A stretch of 64,000 bases of DNA from Hallella bergensis DSM 17361. Its GTDB lineage: Bacteria > Bacteroidota > Bacteroidia > Bacteroidales > Bacteroidaceae. Below, piece by piece: positions 27,487-39,204 of this stretch (positions are counted from its first letter, which is position 1; each line of letters begins with the position of its first letter). Location of the stretch: contig NZ_GG704782.1 of assembly GCF_000160535.1 (NCBI RefSeq), positions 386,622-450,621 on the forward strand, given 5' to 3'. The notes under the pieces were generated by a model. The model searched no databases. It saw nothing but the letters and a program-made list of their open reading frames with translations, and had not been told where the DNA came from. The position numbers and the translations under genes are program-made.

Positions 27487-28524
27487 ATGAAAAGACTAAC
27501 AGCCTTACTCGTTGTCATTCAGATGACAATCGTTATATCTCATGCCCAAACTTTTCAGCGGACACCCTGCCCCATCGTGTTCGACACGGACACTCCATTT
27601 GTCCACGACCCAGTCATGGCTTTCGAGAATGGCACTTATTATGCGTTTTATACGGGACAGAACATTGGATATATGACTTCGAAAAATCGCAAGACATGGA
27701 CTGTTCACCGAGATGGTGTGTTGCGAAATATTCCGGAATGGACTCATGACAGCGTACCGGGATTCAAACGTCATATTTGGGCACCGGATATTATACAATG
27801 GAATGGACGCTGGTGGTTGGCCTATAGCTGCTCTATTTTTGGCAAGAACACCTCAGCCATCGGATTGCTTTCGGCTACATCACTCGAGAAAGGAGATTGG
27901 AAAGATGAGGGTTGTCTGGTATCGAGTCAAGGTAAAAGAGACAACTGGAATGCTATCGATCCTAATTTTATAGAAGACGAGCAAGGAAACCTTTGGCTCA
28001 CATGGGGATCTTTCTGGGAAGGTATTCAACTCGCACCACTTGCCATGAAGCGCACAGAGGGAGGGGGACAATCGCTCCGTCTCTCAGATTATCCGCGTAC
28101 CATAGCCCGCCGATACTATAAAAACACTCCCCAAGGCCTCGTTAATCCCACTTCAAAATACGCTGGTTCCAATGCCATTGAGGCTCCTTTCATGATGAAG
28201 CATGGAGGTTATTATTATCTCTTTGTGAGCTGGGATTACTGCTGCCGAGGCATGGAGAGCAATTATCGTGTTGTCGTAGGGCGGAGCAAAACGGTGAGTG
28301 GCCCCTATATAGATAAGGAAGGCGTACCCATGTATGCTGGTGGTGGCTTGCCGGTTATTGAAGGAGACAAAATAGATTTTGAAGCCATCGGACACAATGC
28401 AGCCTATAGTTTCCCCGATGGCGATATCTTTATCAGCCACGGCTATTCCGTGAAGCATAATGGACAATCCATCCTTGTCCAGCGCAATATCAAGTGGATT
28501 GATGGTTGGCCGGTGCTGGAATAA
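27487..28524 (+). CDS. GH43 arabinan endo-1,5-alpha-L-arabinosidase
   Basis: A 345-residue secreted enzyme with a signal peptide (1-20) and a five-bladed GH43 propeller. The three catalytic acids are visible: Asp41 (VHDPVMA), Asp158 (NAIDPNF) and Glu232 (NAIEAPFMM). The sequence fits the arabinanase branch. It would act on pectic arabinan, like the GH53 galactanase on galactan. It ends 22 bp from the convergent SusA-like gene, with no obvious terminator between. Confidence 0.9.
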   Translation: MKRLTALLVVIQMTIVISHAQTFQRTPCPIVFDTDTPFVHDPVMAFENGTYYAFYTGQNIGYMTSKNRKTWTVHRDGVLRNIPEWTHDSVPGFKRHIWAPDIIQWNGRWWLAYSCSIFGKNTSAIGLLSATSLEKGDWKDEGCLVSSQGKRDNWNAIDPNFIEDEQGNLWLTWGSFWEGIQLAPLAMKRTEGGGQSLRLSDYPRTIARRYYKNTPQGLVNPTSKYAGSNAIEAPFMMKHGGYYYLFVSWDYCCRGMESNYRVVVGRSKTVSGPYIDKEGVPMYAGGGLPVIEGDKIDFEAIGHNAAYSFPDGDIFISHGYSVKHNGQSILVQRNIKWIDGWPVLE

Positions 28525-28546
28525 AAAGTAAGGGATGGGGTTTGAA

Positions 28547-30466
28547 TCAGAACTCCAATATCATCACCCCACAACCTTTCATTGGGATGTCCTTTGTCAG
28601 GTCTACTGCTTGTCCGGTCAGAATGTCTTTTGCCGATGTATGCTTGCCAATCACCTCTGCATATCTCTTCACAGTCATGGTGGCTTCGCTTGACTTGCCG
28701 TTCAATACGGTAAGTACCGTTTTGTCATTATGTTGGCGGGCAATGACATAGATTCCTCCGTATGGGATAAACTGAGTCTGACTGCCTTGGGTAATCACAC
28801 TGTTGTCTTTGCGCCAGTGGAGCACGTTACTTAACCAGTTGAACATCTCGTTCTCGGCTTTTGTGCGTCCCTCCGCTGTGAAGCAGTTGCGTGCGTCACC
28901 CGGGAATCCGCCGGGGAAATCCTTGCGCACGTTGCCGTCGGTCACCTCTTTGGTGCCATTCATCAGCACTTCTGTACCATAGTAAAGTTGTGGGGTGCGG
29001 TTGATGGTGAGTAACAGTGCGAGAGCCTGCTTCAGTGCGGGCACATCTTGTCCGTTGCCAAGGAATCGGTCGGTGTCGTGGTTTTCGATAAAAGCCATTA
29101 CCGACGAGGGGTTGGGGTAAAGATAATCATACACCAAACTATTGTAGATACGGTTGAATCCTTCCCACCAATCGTCTGTTTCCTCGTTTTTGGCTTTGTT
29201 TATTTTCTCAAAGAAACTGAAATCCATCACCGATTTCAAGTAACTGTTCACCTCCGACAATTTCGAATCTTTTTGCCATGCAGCAGTATAGGGCGGCTCG
29301 GTAACCCAAGTTTCGCCCACCACATTGAAGTTAGGGTATTCTGTGTCGAGTGTTTTCATCCATTCTGCCATTGCCTGACGGTCGGCGTAAGGGTAGGTAT
29401 CCATGCGTATGCCGTCAATGCCCACGGTTTCAATCCACCAAATCGAGTTTTGGATGAGATATTTTATCACGTGCGGATTGCGCTGGTTGAGGTCGGGCAT
29501 GGAGGGTACAAACCATCCGTCGACAGTCTCTTTCATATCTACTTTCGAGGCGTAGGAGTCGAGTACCGGTGTGAGCTTGTAGCTTGTCTGCAGGTATTTG
29601 GATTTTGCTTCCGTTCCATCGGGCAGTCCGGTCTGCATGTTGCGACCGGTGTTGCTCCTTTCTCCGAGCCAGTCGGGATAGTTAAACCAGTCGGGCGAGG
29701 GTATCTCGTCTATCCAGGGATGCTCCAAACCGCAGTGGTTGAAAATCATATCCATCACCACTTTCAGCCCCTTTTGGTGGGCTTCGTCGATGAGCCGGCG
29801 GTATTCCTCGTTAGTGCCGAAGCGTGGATCCACCCGATAATAGTCGGTTGTTGCATAGCCATGATAGGTGCTGAAGCCATGGTCGTCAGGAGAATTATTC
29901 TCCAACACGGGAGTGAACCACAGCGCCGTGACTCCCAGTTGATTGAAATAATCCAAGTGCCGACGTATTCCCTCAAGGTCGCCGCCATGACGCAGCGATG
30001 GTTTCGTGCGGTCGCAGACGTACGTGTTCATGCCTTTGATTTGGTCGTTCTTGCCATTACCGTTGGCAAAGCGGTCGGGCATGAGCATGTAGAGCACGTC
30101 GGCATTGGTGAATCCCATGCGTTTATCGCCGCTCATCTCGCGCTCCTTGAGCATGTATTGTACTTTTGTAGTGTTCTTCCCCTTGGTTAGCTTAAGGGTC
30201 ATCGTGCCCGGCTTGACATCCCGCAAGTTGAGATAGGCCAGCAGATAATGTGTGTTGGGCAACGAGACCACACTATCTACGCTTACCCCCGCATAATCGG
30301 TGGTAACGTCAGCGCCCTGCAGATCGTTGCCGTAGAACATGAGTTGCAGACTCGCATCCTGCATGCCCACATACCAGTCGGTGGGATCAATGCGAGTGAT
30401 TTTGACCTTAGCGTTCATACAAAACGCTAGCATTAAAAGACAAAAGATAAATATTACTTTTTTCAT
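28547..30466 (-). CDS. susA: SusA-like neopullulanase / cyclomaltodextrinase, GH13
   Basis: A 639-residue periplasmic GH13 enzyme with a signal peptide (1-19), an N-terminal beta-sandwich of the cyclomaltodextrinase type (about 20-115), the barrel, and a C-terminal beta domain. Catalytic residues: Asp in GIDGIRMDTY, Glu in VVGETWVTEP, Asp in FIENHDTDR. In Bacteroides SusA cuts imported maltooligosaccharides. Last gene of the malQ-GH97-pulA-susA operon; 6 bp after pulA. Confidence 0.92.
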   Translation of the reverse strand: MKKVIFIFCLLMLAFCMNAKVKITRIDPTDWYVGMQDASLQLMFYGNDLQGADVTTDYAGVSVDSVVSLPNTHYLLAYLNLRDVKPGTMTLKLTKGKNTTKVQYMLKEREMSGDKRMGFTNADVLYMLMPDRFANGNGKNDQIKGMNTYVCDRTKPSLRHGGDLEGIRRHLDYFNQLGVTALWFTPVLENNSPDDHGFSTYHGYATTDYYRVDPRFGTNEEYRRLIDEAHQKGLKVVMDMIFNHCGLEHPWIDEIPSPDWFNYPDWLGERSNTGRNMQTGLPDGTEAKSKYLQTSYKLTPVLDSYASKVDMKETVDGWFVPSMPDLNQRNPHVIKYLIQNSIWWIETVGIDGIRMDTYPYADRQAMAEWMKTLDTEYPNFNVVGETWVTEPPYTAAWQKDSKLSEVNSYLKSVMDFSFFEKINKAKNEETDDWWEGFNRIYNSLVYDYLYPNPSSVMAFIENHDTDRFLGNGQDVPALKQALALLLTINRTPQLYYGTEVLMNGTKEVTDGNVRKDFPGGFPGDARNCFTAEGRTKAENEMFNWLSNVLHWRKDNSVITQGSQTQFIPYGGIYVIARQHNDKTVLTVLNGKSSEATMTVKRYAEVIGKHTSAKDILTGQAVDLTKDIPMKGCGVMILEF

Positions 30467-30472
30467 GTCGTA

Positions 30473-32440
30473 TTAATTGGCCGTTCTTATTTTCAATATC
30501 ATGGCTGATTGGGCTGGTACTATCGCCATACCAGCATCCTCGTCAACAAACAGTTTCTCTATTCCGTTCACATCAATCATGCCGTCATAGCATAGCACGT
30601 CGTACACGCCGTATGGCAACTGCACCTCACGTTCGGTCTTGTTGGCATTGAGCAACACGTAGATATAGCTCTGTGTAGGCTCGTCAAACAGTCGGTAGCC
30701 TACCACACATGGCTGAGTTGGCAAGAACGTCAGGTTGCGGCGGACAGCCTCTGCGGTGCCCATACGGAAGGCGCTATACCGCTTTCGCAACTCAATTAGT
30801 TTCTTGTAGTATGCAAAAACCTGCGGATAGCGTTGCAAATTTGCCCAATCGAGACGGTTGATGCTGTCGGGTGACTTGTAGCTGTTGTGCACACCTTTCT
30901 TGTCTCTGAACATCTCCTCGCCGCTGAGCATGAAAGGCACGCCCTGCGATGTAAAGACCGCAGTCTGTGCCAAGAGGTTCAGTCGTATCTGCTCCTCCAT
31001 CGTGAGGTTGGGTATGCTGGCTTTCAGGCGGTCGTTCAGGCACATGTCGTCGTGGCAGCTCACATAGCTGATCATCTGTGTCGGCTCCGCGGCCCACGCC
31101 TCTTTGGCGTAGTTTACCTTGCTCATGTCTACCTGTGGATGTGCTATCGCACCTGCAATGCCAAACTTGATGCTCTCTTCCTGCCCCGCGATGCCAGCGA
31201 GAAACGCCCCCTTGTTGTCGTCCGAGAACGGGCCACGGAGCGCATCGCGCAGTTCGTCGCTGAAAGCACCGATGCGTGGCATCTGTTTAACATTGGCCTT
31301 GAGTGCCAGTTTTTCCGTAGGATAGGCACACGTTCCTGCGCTCCATCCCTCACCATAGATATATATTGATGGGTCTATCTTGTCCATTTCCTCGCGTATG
31401 AGGTTCATCGTCTCTATATCGTGCACACCCATCAAATCCACGCGGAACCCATCGATGTGATATTCCGTAGCCCAATATTTCATGCTCTCAATCATGAATT
31501 CGCGCATCAACGGCTTCTCCGAGGCAGTCTCGTTGCCGCAGCCAGAACCGTCAGAATAGGTGCCGTCGGCATTCTTGCGATAGAAATAATCGGGAAAAGT
31601 ACGTTGGAAATTGCTGCCGACGATGTCGAAAGTGTGGTTATACACTACGTCGAGAATGACACGGATGCCCGCCTTGTGCAGTGCATGCACCATCTGCTTG
31701 AACTCCCTGATGCGCACTTCGGGTTTGTAGGGATCCGTGGCATACGACCCCTCGGGCACATTGTAGTTCAGTGGGTCGTAGCCCCAGTTGTACTGAGGCT
31801 GGTCGAGTTTTGTCTCATCCACCGATGCATAATCGTAGGAGGGGAGGATATGTACGGCATTGACACCCAGCGACACCAAGTGTTCGATGGCTTTAGGCTC
31901 GGTGAGTGCCAGGTATTTTCCTTTGTATTTTAGTCCGGATGATGCATCAATGGAAAAGTCCCTGTGGTGCATTTCATAGATGACAAGGTCTGCAGGCGAT
32001 GCCAATGCCGGCCTGATATCATGTTCCCATCCCACGGGATTGGTAGTCTTCATGTCTATGATAGCTCCCCGTTTGCCGTTCACGCCTACGGCACGGGCAA
32101 ACATTCCCGGCATTTCCACGGGTTGCTTCTTTGTTCCCACTACGTCGAAGGTATAGAACATGCCTTTCAAATCACCCTTCACATCGGCTATCCACCCGAA
32201 ATTCTCTTCCCGCTTCATCTTGATGGTCTTCACTGGCTTACCGCCCAATCCCTCACGATAGAGTCTGATGAGAGGCCGATGCCGTGCATTGTTGGGGGCA
32301 CATAGGAAAAAGGTAGTCTCTGATGACGTGTAGTCAACGTGACTGGTGTAATCTATGGCCGTTGTATCAAGTGACTGCGCGCGCATCCATGCGCACATAA
32401 TTATAAGGAAGGATGTTAGAAACAGTACTTTCAATTTCAT
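30473..32440 (-). CDS. pulA: Type I pullulanase, GH13
   Basis: A 655-residue exported debranching enzyme that cuts alpha-1,6 links. The type I pullulanase signature YNWGYDPLNYNVPEGSY is present, with GFRVDLMG, IYGEGW and SCHDDM active-site regions. The ATG at 32440 (MKLKVLFL, good signal peptide) is preferred to an in-frame start at 32500, which would overlap the GH97 stop. Positioned 22 bp after GH97 and 6 bp before susA in the same operon. Confidence 0.92.
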   Translation of the reverse strand: MKLKVLFLTSFLIIMCAWMRAQSLDTTAIDYTSHVDYTSSETTFFLCAPNNARHRPLIRLYREGLGGKPVKTIKMKREENFGWIADVKGDLKGMFYTFDVVGTKKQPVEMPGMFARAVGVNGKRGAIIDMKTTNPVGWEHDIRPALASPADLVIYEMHHRDFSIDASSGLKYKGKYLALTEPKAIEHLVSLGVNAVHILPSYDYASVDETKLDQPQYNWGYDPLNYNVPEGSYATDPYKPEVRIREFKQMVHALHKAGIRVILDVVYNHTFDIVGSNFQRTFPDYFYRKNADGTYSDGSGCGNETASEKPLMREFMIESMKYWATEYHIDGFRVDLMGVHDIETMNLIREEMDKIDPSIYIYGEGWSAGTCAYPTEKLALKANVKQMPRIGAFSDELRDALRGPFSDDNKGAFLAGIAGQEESIKFGIAGAIAHPQVDMSKVNYAKEAWAAEPTQMISYVSCHDDMCLNDRLKASIPNLTMEEQIRLNLLAQTAVFTSQGVPFMLSGEEMFRDKKGVHNSYKSPDSINRLDWANLQRYPQVFAYYKKLIELRKRYSAFRMGTAEAVRRNLTFLPTQPCVVGYRLFDEPTQSYIYVLLNANKTEREVQLPYGVYDVLCYDGMIDVNGIEKLFVDEDAGMAIVPAQSAMILKIRTAN

Positions 32441-32462
32441 TTCTTCGGGTGTTAAGTATTGG

Positions 32463-34640
<2,178 letters not shown>

Positions 34641-34669
34641 TTAACCTCGGCCTTAACTCCCGTCCAATT

Positions 34670-34895
34670 AATTTTGAATTATGAATTGTGAATTAAAAAG
34701 TCCTCCGCTCGGCTTCGCCGAATCTAAGAATATCCGGAGAATATCTGTTCGTGAGTGCAAAGCTAATCGCAGAAAATCTCACATTCTTGCTTCGCAAGAT
34801 TAATCTTAGAATATCTCCACACCCTACATGTGATAACGAATTTTGAATCACACCGCGCAGCCTAATTGTGAATTATGAATTATGAATTTTGAATT
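34670..34895. repeat. Heptamer-bounded hairpin element between malQ and GH97
   Basis: This fills the 301-bp gap. A 25-bp heptamer array (34670-34694) and a full 32-bp module (34864-34895) flank about 170 bp holding CTTCGCCGAATC, AATATCCGGAGAATATC, TTGCTTCGCAA and AATCTTAGAATATCT. The same motifs occur in the same order at about 41379-41491. The malQ stop codon (34894-34896) overlaps the module. Confidence 0.8.
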
Positions 34896-37575
34896 AAAAA
34901 CCTCTTCCGCTTTGCGCAACAAGTTCCTTCACGCTGTTCATCCACTCCTCATCGGCCATCAGGTCTTCGATGTTGAGGTGCATGCGATAGCGCCAGTAGT
35001 GACGAGGATTAGCGGGAATGTTGATGCGCTCGGCATCGGCATTATCGAGACGCAGGCGCTCGCTCATGGCCAACCAGTCCTGAAGGCTCAGCACGCAGAG
35101 CATGCTCGGAGAGGTGAGCTGGCGTGAAACCACGTCTTGGGCCAACCATCCGGGTAATGGATGAGGAGCAGGACCGCCATGATACAGCATCGAGTTGTAG
35201 TAGTCCTGAGTGCGCTCGTAGTTCTCGTCCCACCACTGCCGCAGAGTGGCCATATCGTGTGTGGAGAACGTGCAGACAGATCGGTAGGGATTGGCCGACA
35301 GATGGCCGAAGCGCACGTGCGGATCCTTGGGCATCGACTGAATTTCCAAAGAAAGGATTTTAAGCTCATGCATCACCCATGGCACACAGTCGGGCACCAT
35401 TCCCAAATCCTCCGCACATACCAGCATCCGTGTGGCCTCAACAAGCCTCGGCAGTTTCTTCATGGCCTCCCGGTACCAGAACTGGTTGTTGCGTCGATAG
35501 AAATAGTCGTTATAGAGTCGGTTGAACGCCGCCTTGTCCTTGTCGTAAAGTGCCTCGTAAGTGAAGTTGAACTGTGCCGAGATGCGTGGATGGAATTCGC
35601 CATCCTTGTCGGCATCGCGCACGAAGAGCACATTCGAGATCAAGGCATAGAGCCCATCGCGCAGGTTAAGCTCGTCTTGCACGGTCTCCTTTTCAAAAGC
35701 CTTCTCCACCTTCTTCTGCGTGTCAAACTCCGGCTTCATCACCCAAACGTCATCGTGAGCATGGTTCAGATATTTCTCTTTCACCTCGCCGGCCCGCTCG
35801 CCGAACATACGGTCGAGAATCCAGTCGGTGATGAATGGCTCGCAGAAATGTTGCTCGTTGAATGGCAGTCCGTACCCTTCAATCTCCTCGCGTGTCATGC
35901 CCAGTGCCGGCTGGAAATGCCCCAGCAGGCCATGGACGGCATGACTGGGAATCTGCCAGATGCGGAAAAAGCCCAACACATGGTCAATGCGGTAGGCATC
36001 GAAGAACTTGGCCATGTTTTGAAAGCGGCGCACCCACCACAGACATCCGTCCTTAAGCATCTCTTCCCAATTATAGGTGGGGAACCCCCAGTTCTGTCCG
36101 TTCACCGAGAAATCATCGGGCGGAGCCCCCGCCTGTCCGTTCAGGTTGAAATATTTCGGCTCCATCCACACGTCGCATCCGTAGCGATTGACCCCAATGG
36201 GGATATCTCCCTTGAGGATGACGTGCCGACGGCGTGCATAGTCGTGAACCTCTTTGAGCTGCGAACTTAATATATATTGTACGAAATACCAGAATGCTAC
36301 CTCTTTATATACCTTGGTACGGGGGTTGGAGAGTGCCTTGCGGTCGGCCTCGTTCCATGTGTTGTGGTCGGGCCACTGCGAGAAGTTTGCCGTGCCGTAA
36401 CTGTCGCGAAGCATCGAATACTGTGCGTAGGGCACTAACCACTGCTCGTTCTCGGCAAAGAAATCCTTAAATGCCTGAGTACTCATCATGGCCTTGCCCT
36501 CCTGTTCAAACAACAGTTGCAGGTAGTTGGTCTTGGCCTTGTTCACGCGCTCATAGTCTATCTGCGGCAGCTGGTTGAGCTGTTCGCGCAGGGCAGCATA
36601 GTCGTTTCGCTGTTTGCCGTCTTTGAGTTGTGGCAACTGGTTGAGGTCGGCATATTGCGGATGCAGCGCAAACACACTGATGCAACTGTAGGGATAGCAG
36701 TCGGTCCAGGTGTGGGTGATGGTCGTGTCGTTGATGGGGAGAATCTGCAGGACGCGCTGCCCGCTCTTCTCCACATAGTCCACCATCTTGCGCAAATCGC
36801 CAAAGTCGCCCACGCCGAAGCTGGTCTTCGACCGCAGTGAGAACACAGGGACGAGCGTTCCGGCCAGCTTGGTGTTGCAGATGGAAAAGAAGGCTTGGTC
36901 TAAATGATACACCACGGCTTCCCCTTCTTGCATCAGCGGTAGTTCGATGGTGCGGTTCAGTCCTGTCTCCCACATGGGCTCCTCGTCGTCCTTCTCGTTC
37001 AGAGCCAAAAACTTGAAGTCAAAGCCGCGGGTTCCGAGTGAGGCTGCATCAAGGTCGATGATCCATTCGTTGAAATTGTGTTCCACCATATTCTTGGCTC
37101 GTGTCGGACTCCAGTTGCCCAGCGCATCGCCCTGTCCTACGAGCAGCAGACGTTCACCGGCACGCAGTTGTGGAGCACGAACCACTAATCTCACGGTTTT
37201 GCCGAATGTCGACGGCTGCAGCCCTGTTCGGTTGCGACGATTCACGCAGTCGGTAAACGCCGAGCTGTAGAGATAGGCATCCTCGGGAATGTCGACCCAG
37301 TGGTCGTATATGGTGTAGTTCTTGGCTCGTTCGGCCGAGAGTTCCAGGCGGTGCGTCACCGTTGTCCATTCGTGTCGCTCTAAGCTGCCCGTGTATTCCA
37401 CACTGTAATAATAGTCCACAACGCCACAGTTGTCAGGCATCAGACACTGGTGTGACCAGCGCGTGCCATCCACCGTGCTCATTCTGTATTTTTTCACAGA
37501 ACCGCCATGACTCAGATTCAGCACAATGTCTTCGCCGAATCGGGTCTGATAATCCACGTTAAATATTAAGTTCAT
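34894..37575 (-). CDS. malQ: 4-alpha-glucanotransferase, GH77, with CBM20 domains
   Basis: An 893-residue amylomaltase of the large Bacteroidetes type. Two N-terminal CBM20-like starch-binding modules (about 1-110 and 125-235) precede the GH77 domain. Active-site segments are AYRIDHVLGFFRIW (Asp), VCAEDLGMVPD (Glu) and TFSTHDMATLRQ (Asp). No signal peptide, so cytoplasmic; it would disproportionate imported maltooligosaccharides. First gene of the starch operon. Its promoter has a -7 box at 37599-37606, a 12-bp palindrome and a LacI-type operator that doubles as the upstream terminator hairpin. Confidence 0.94.
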   Translation of the reverse strand: MNLIFNVDYQTRFGEDIVLNLSHGGSVKKYRMSTVDGTRWSHQCLMPDNCGVVDYYYSVEYTGSLERHEWTTVTHRLELSAERAKNYTIYDHWVDIPEDAYLYSSAFTDCVNRRNRTGLQPSTFGKTVRLVVRAPQLRAGERLLLVGQGDALGNWSPTRAKNMVEHNFNEWIIDLDAASLGTRGFDFKFLALNEKDDEEPMWETGLNRTIELPLMQEGEAVVYHLDQAFFSICNTKLAGTLVPVFSLRSKTSFGVGDFGDLRKMVDYVEKSGQRVLQILPINDTTITHTWTDCYPYSCISVFALHPQYADLNQLPQLKDGKQRNDYAALREQLNQLPQIDYERVNKAKTNYLQLLFEQEGKAMMSTQAFKDFFAENEQWLVPYAQYSMLRDSYGTANFSQWPDHNTWNEADRKALSNPRTKVYKEVAFWYFVQYILSSQLKEVHDYARRRHVILKGDIPIGVNRYGCDVWMEPKYFNLNGQAGAPPDDFSVNGQNWGFPTYNWEEMLKDGCLWWVRRFQNMAKFFDAYRIDHVLGFFRIWQIPSHAVHGLLGHFQPALGMTREEIEGYGLPFNEQHFCEPFITDWILDRMFGERAGEVKEKYLNHAHDDVWVMKPEFDTQKKVEKAFEKETVQDELNLRDGLYALISNVLFVRDADKDGEFHPRISAQFNFTYEALYDKDKAAFNRLYNDYFYRRNNQFWYREAMKKLPRLVEATRMLVCAEDLGMVPDCVPWVMHELKILSLEIQSMPKDPHVRFGHLSANPYRSVCTFSTHDMATLRQWWDENYERTQDYYNSMLYHGGPAPHPLPGWLAQDVVSRQLTSPSMLCVLSLQDWLAMSERLRLDNADAERINIPANPRHYWRYRMHLNIEDLMADEEWMNSVKELVAQSGRGF

Positions 37576-37598
37576 AGTCTTTAGGCTTATTTTATGTC

Positions 37599-37606
37599 CA
37601 AAGTTA
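37599..37606 (-). promoter_or_regulatory. -7 box of the malQ operon promoter
   Basis: Minus-strand TAACTTTG, exact match to TAnnTTTG. Predicted start near 37590, so the leader is only ~16 nt and begins ATAAGCCTAAAGA. The LacI operator core lies 55 bp upstream. Confidence 0.6.
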
Positions 37607-37621
37607 GCAAATTAATTCTTT

Positions 37622-37633
37622 TACACCGGTGTA
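37622..37633. promoter_or_regulatory. 12-bp perfect palindrome in the malQ promoter
   Basis: TACACCGGTGTA occupies the place where a -33 box would be expected, so it may be a second regulator site or a substitute -33 region. Confidence 0.4.
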
Positions 37634-37657
37634 CCCGTATAAAAGGTAATAAAAAAA

Positions 37658-37677
37658 CTGTGCAATCGTTCGCACAG
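37658..37677 (-). terminator. Intrinsic terminator of the AraC gene, overlapping a LacI-type operator
   Basis: Stem CTGTGC/GCACAG (37658-37663, 37672-37677) with an 8-nt loop, followed on the minus strand by seven T. The inner 12 bp GCAATCGTTCGC (37662-37673) differ from the susC operator core by one base. Confidence 0.7.
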
Positions 37678-37727
37678 CTTTTCATTATCATATGTCGTGT
37701 GATGTCATCCTTACTCCTGCCGTTGCA

Positions 37728-38591
37728 TCACATGGCGTGCTCCGGATTCACCTCTCCATTCCTTATTTCGCTTGGTGTTCCACCGAGTGTCTCCTTGCAA
37801 AACGTTGACATACGCTGCACCGAGGAGAACTTAAACTGCCTTGCTATCTCCTCCATCTGGTCGTTGGTGCTGTGCAGAGCCTTGAACAGTGCCTCGCCCT
37901 TCACCTTGTTGACCCAAGCCTTGGGCGTCTCGCCAAAACATTTTTTAAAGTGGCGGATAAACGTCGGGCGACTCATGCAAACCTTGTCGGCCATCTCATC
38001 GATAGACGGATAGGTTTTTGCCATGCGCATAATGGTTTCTTGAAAAGACAGGTTGACCCGAAGCAGCGGACTTAAAAACGGGAGGAGTTCTTCCTTGGGA
38101 TAATACGCTTGCAAGATGGCCGTGAACTCGCGCTGCTTGATCAGTTGGATGTCGCAGCAGAGCAGTCCGTCCATCACGTAGTCGGCTATCTGCCGCGACA
38201 ACACTTTTAGGGGCTTGACCATGTCCATAGCAAACAGCCAATCGTCGCGCTGAGGCGCATTCTTGATCATCTCGTCAGTTAGAATGCTGTGACAAAACCT
38301 GAACTTGCTGTCTATAAAATAGAGCACCAACAGCATGCTGTCCTGAACAAAGGTGATTGAGTTGTCTGTGCCTGCGGGCATGGGAAACATTTGGTTTCGA
38401 CGTACCGTGAATTGAGGAAAACGCTTGCCCGCAACGCTCAACTTTCCTTTTAACAAAAAGATCATGGCCGTTCGCGACGGGTCGGTATGCCTTGTCGCGC
38501 CTTGCTTTTCTGTTACTACTCTGAACCCCGTCGGACTATTGCACTGATAGTGCTCGCACATCAAGTGCTTGTTTAAATAATACACTTGCAT
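37728..38591 (-). CDS. AraC family transcriptional regulator
   Basis: A 287-residue regulator with an N-terminal cupin-like sensing region (about 20-170) and two C-terminal HTH motifs (about 195-280; SIDEMADKVCMSRPTFIRHFK is the first recognition unit, shown partly). It is divergent from the small peptide and fimbrillin-like lipoprotein genes and ends just before the malQ promoter, so either could be its target. It is not a SusR homologue, which is a larger membrane-linked protein. Ligand unknown. Confidence 0.88.
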   Translation of the reverse strand: MQVYYLNKHLMCEHYQCNSPTGFRVVTEKQGATRHTDPSRTAMIFLLKGKLSVAGKRFPQFTVRRNQMFPMPAGTDNSITFVQDSMLLVLYFIDSKFRFCHSILTDEMIKNAPQRDDWLFAMDMVKPLKVLSRQIADYVMDGLLCCDIQLIKQREFTAILQAYYPKEELLPFLSPLLRVNLSFQETIMRMAKTYPSIDEMADKVCMSRPTFIRHFKKCFGETPKAWVNKVKGEALFKALHSTNDQMEEIARQFKFSSVQRMSTFCKETLGGTPSEIRNGEVNPEHAM

Positions 38592-38880
38592 AGGACTCTT
38601 TTTGATAGATATGACCGTGTAAATTTAAAGATATATTACAGAAAATAAAATTAATTTTACATTACATTAACGCATTGTATCTTAAATTAAAAATTATTAA
38701 CTATATTACTACAACTTATAATCATTTCATATTCCTTATTGCTGTTTGATGCTGCGACTCATGGTGCTTCAAAAAGATTATATTTCAATTTTTAAGTTTC
38801 AACAGATGATAACAAATAGATTGATACAAAACGATAACTCAATGATACACTTTGTTACGCCGCTTGAATATAAAGATGCC

Positions 38881-38889
38881 TAACTTTGC
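38881..38889 (+). promoter_or_regulatory. -7 box for the small peptide and lipoprotein genes
   Basis: TAACTTTGC fits TAnnTTTG; start near 38896, leader about 75 nt. The rest of the 380-bp gap (38592-38971) is very AT-rich, with no other recognisable feature. Confidence 0.5.
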
Positions 38890-38971
38890 AAACATAGAAT
38901 TACAGGGACATCATACCCTTAAAAGAAAGTTATAAAAAAGGAGAGTTAAATACATTAACGAGGACTAATTA

Positions 38972-39178
38972 ATGGAAAAGAATATGAAAAAGAACTATGT
39001 ACGTCCAAGAGCGGATATTATTTACACAAATGTAGAGAATGCGCTGCTGGCAGGATCTGGTGATGGTGATGCTACTACACCACCGATTGGTGGTGGTGGA
39101 TCTAAACCCTACAGCGGTGATTTCGATGACTTCACAGATGAATCCTTGTGGGGTGATGAAACAGATGGAAACAACTGA
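38972..39178 (+). CDS. Small acidic peptide with LLAGSG motif
   Basis: A 68-residue product of unknown function. The basic N-terminus (MEKNMKKNYVRPRAD) is followed by ENALLAGSGDGD at about 23-34, a Gly-rich stretch and a strongly acidic C-terminus (DFDDFTDESLWGDETD). Small Bacteroidetes proteins with a KKxYxxP start and LLAGS motif are common, but their role is unclear; the LLAGS may be a leader or cleavage-type site. It lies 26 bp upstream of the lipoprotein gene, with a promoter-like box in front. ATG at 38984 (MKKNY) is an alternative start. Confidence 0.65.
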   Translation: MEKNMKKNYVRPRADIIYTNVENALLAGSGDGDATTPPIGGGGSKPYSGDFDDFTDESLWGDETDGNN

Positions 39179-39204
39179 TAACAATCAATTAATAACGATT
39201 AAAT

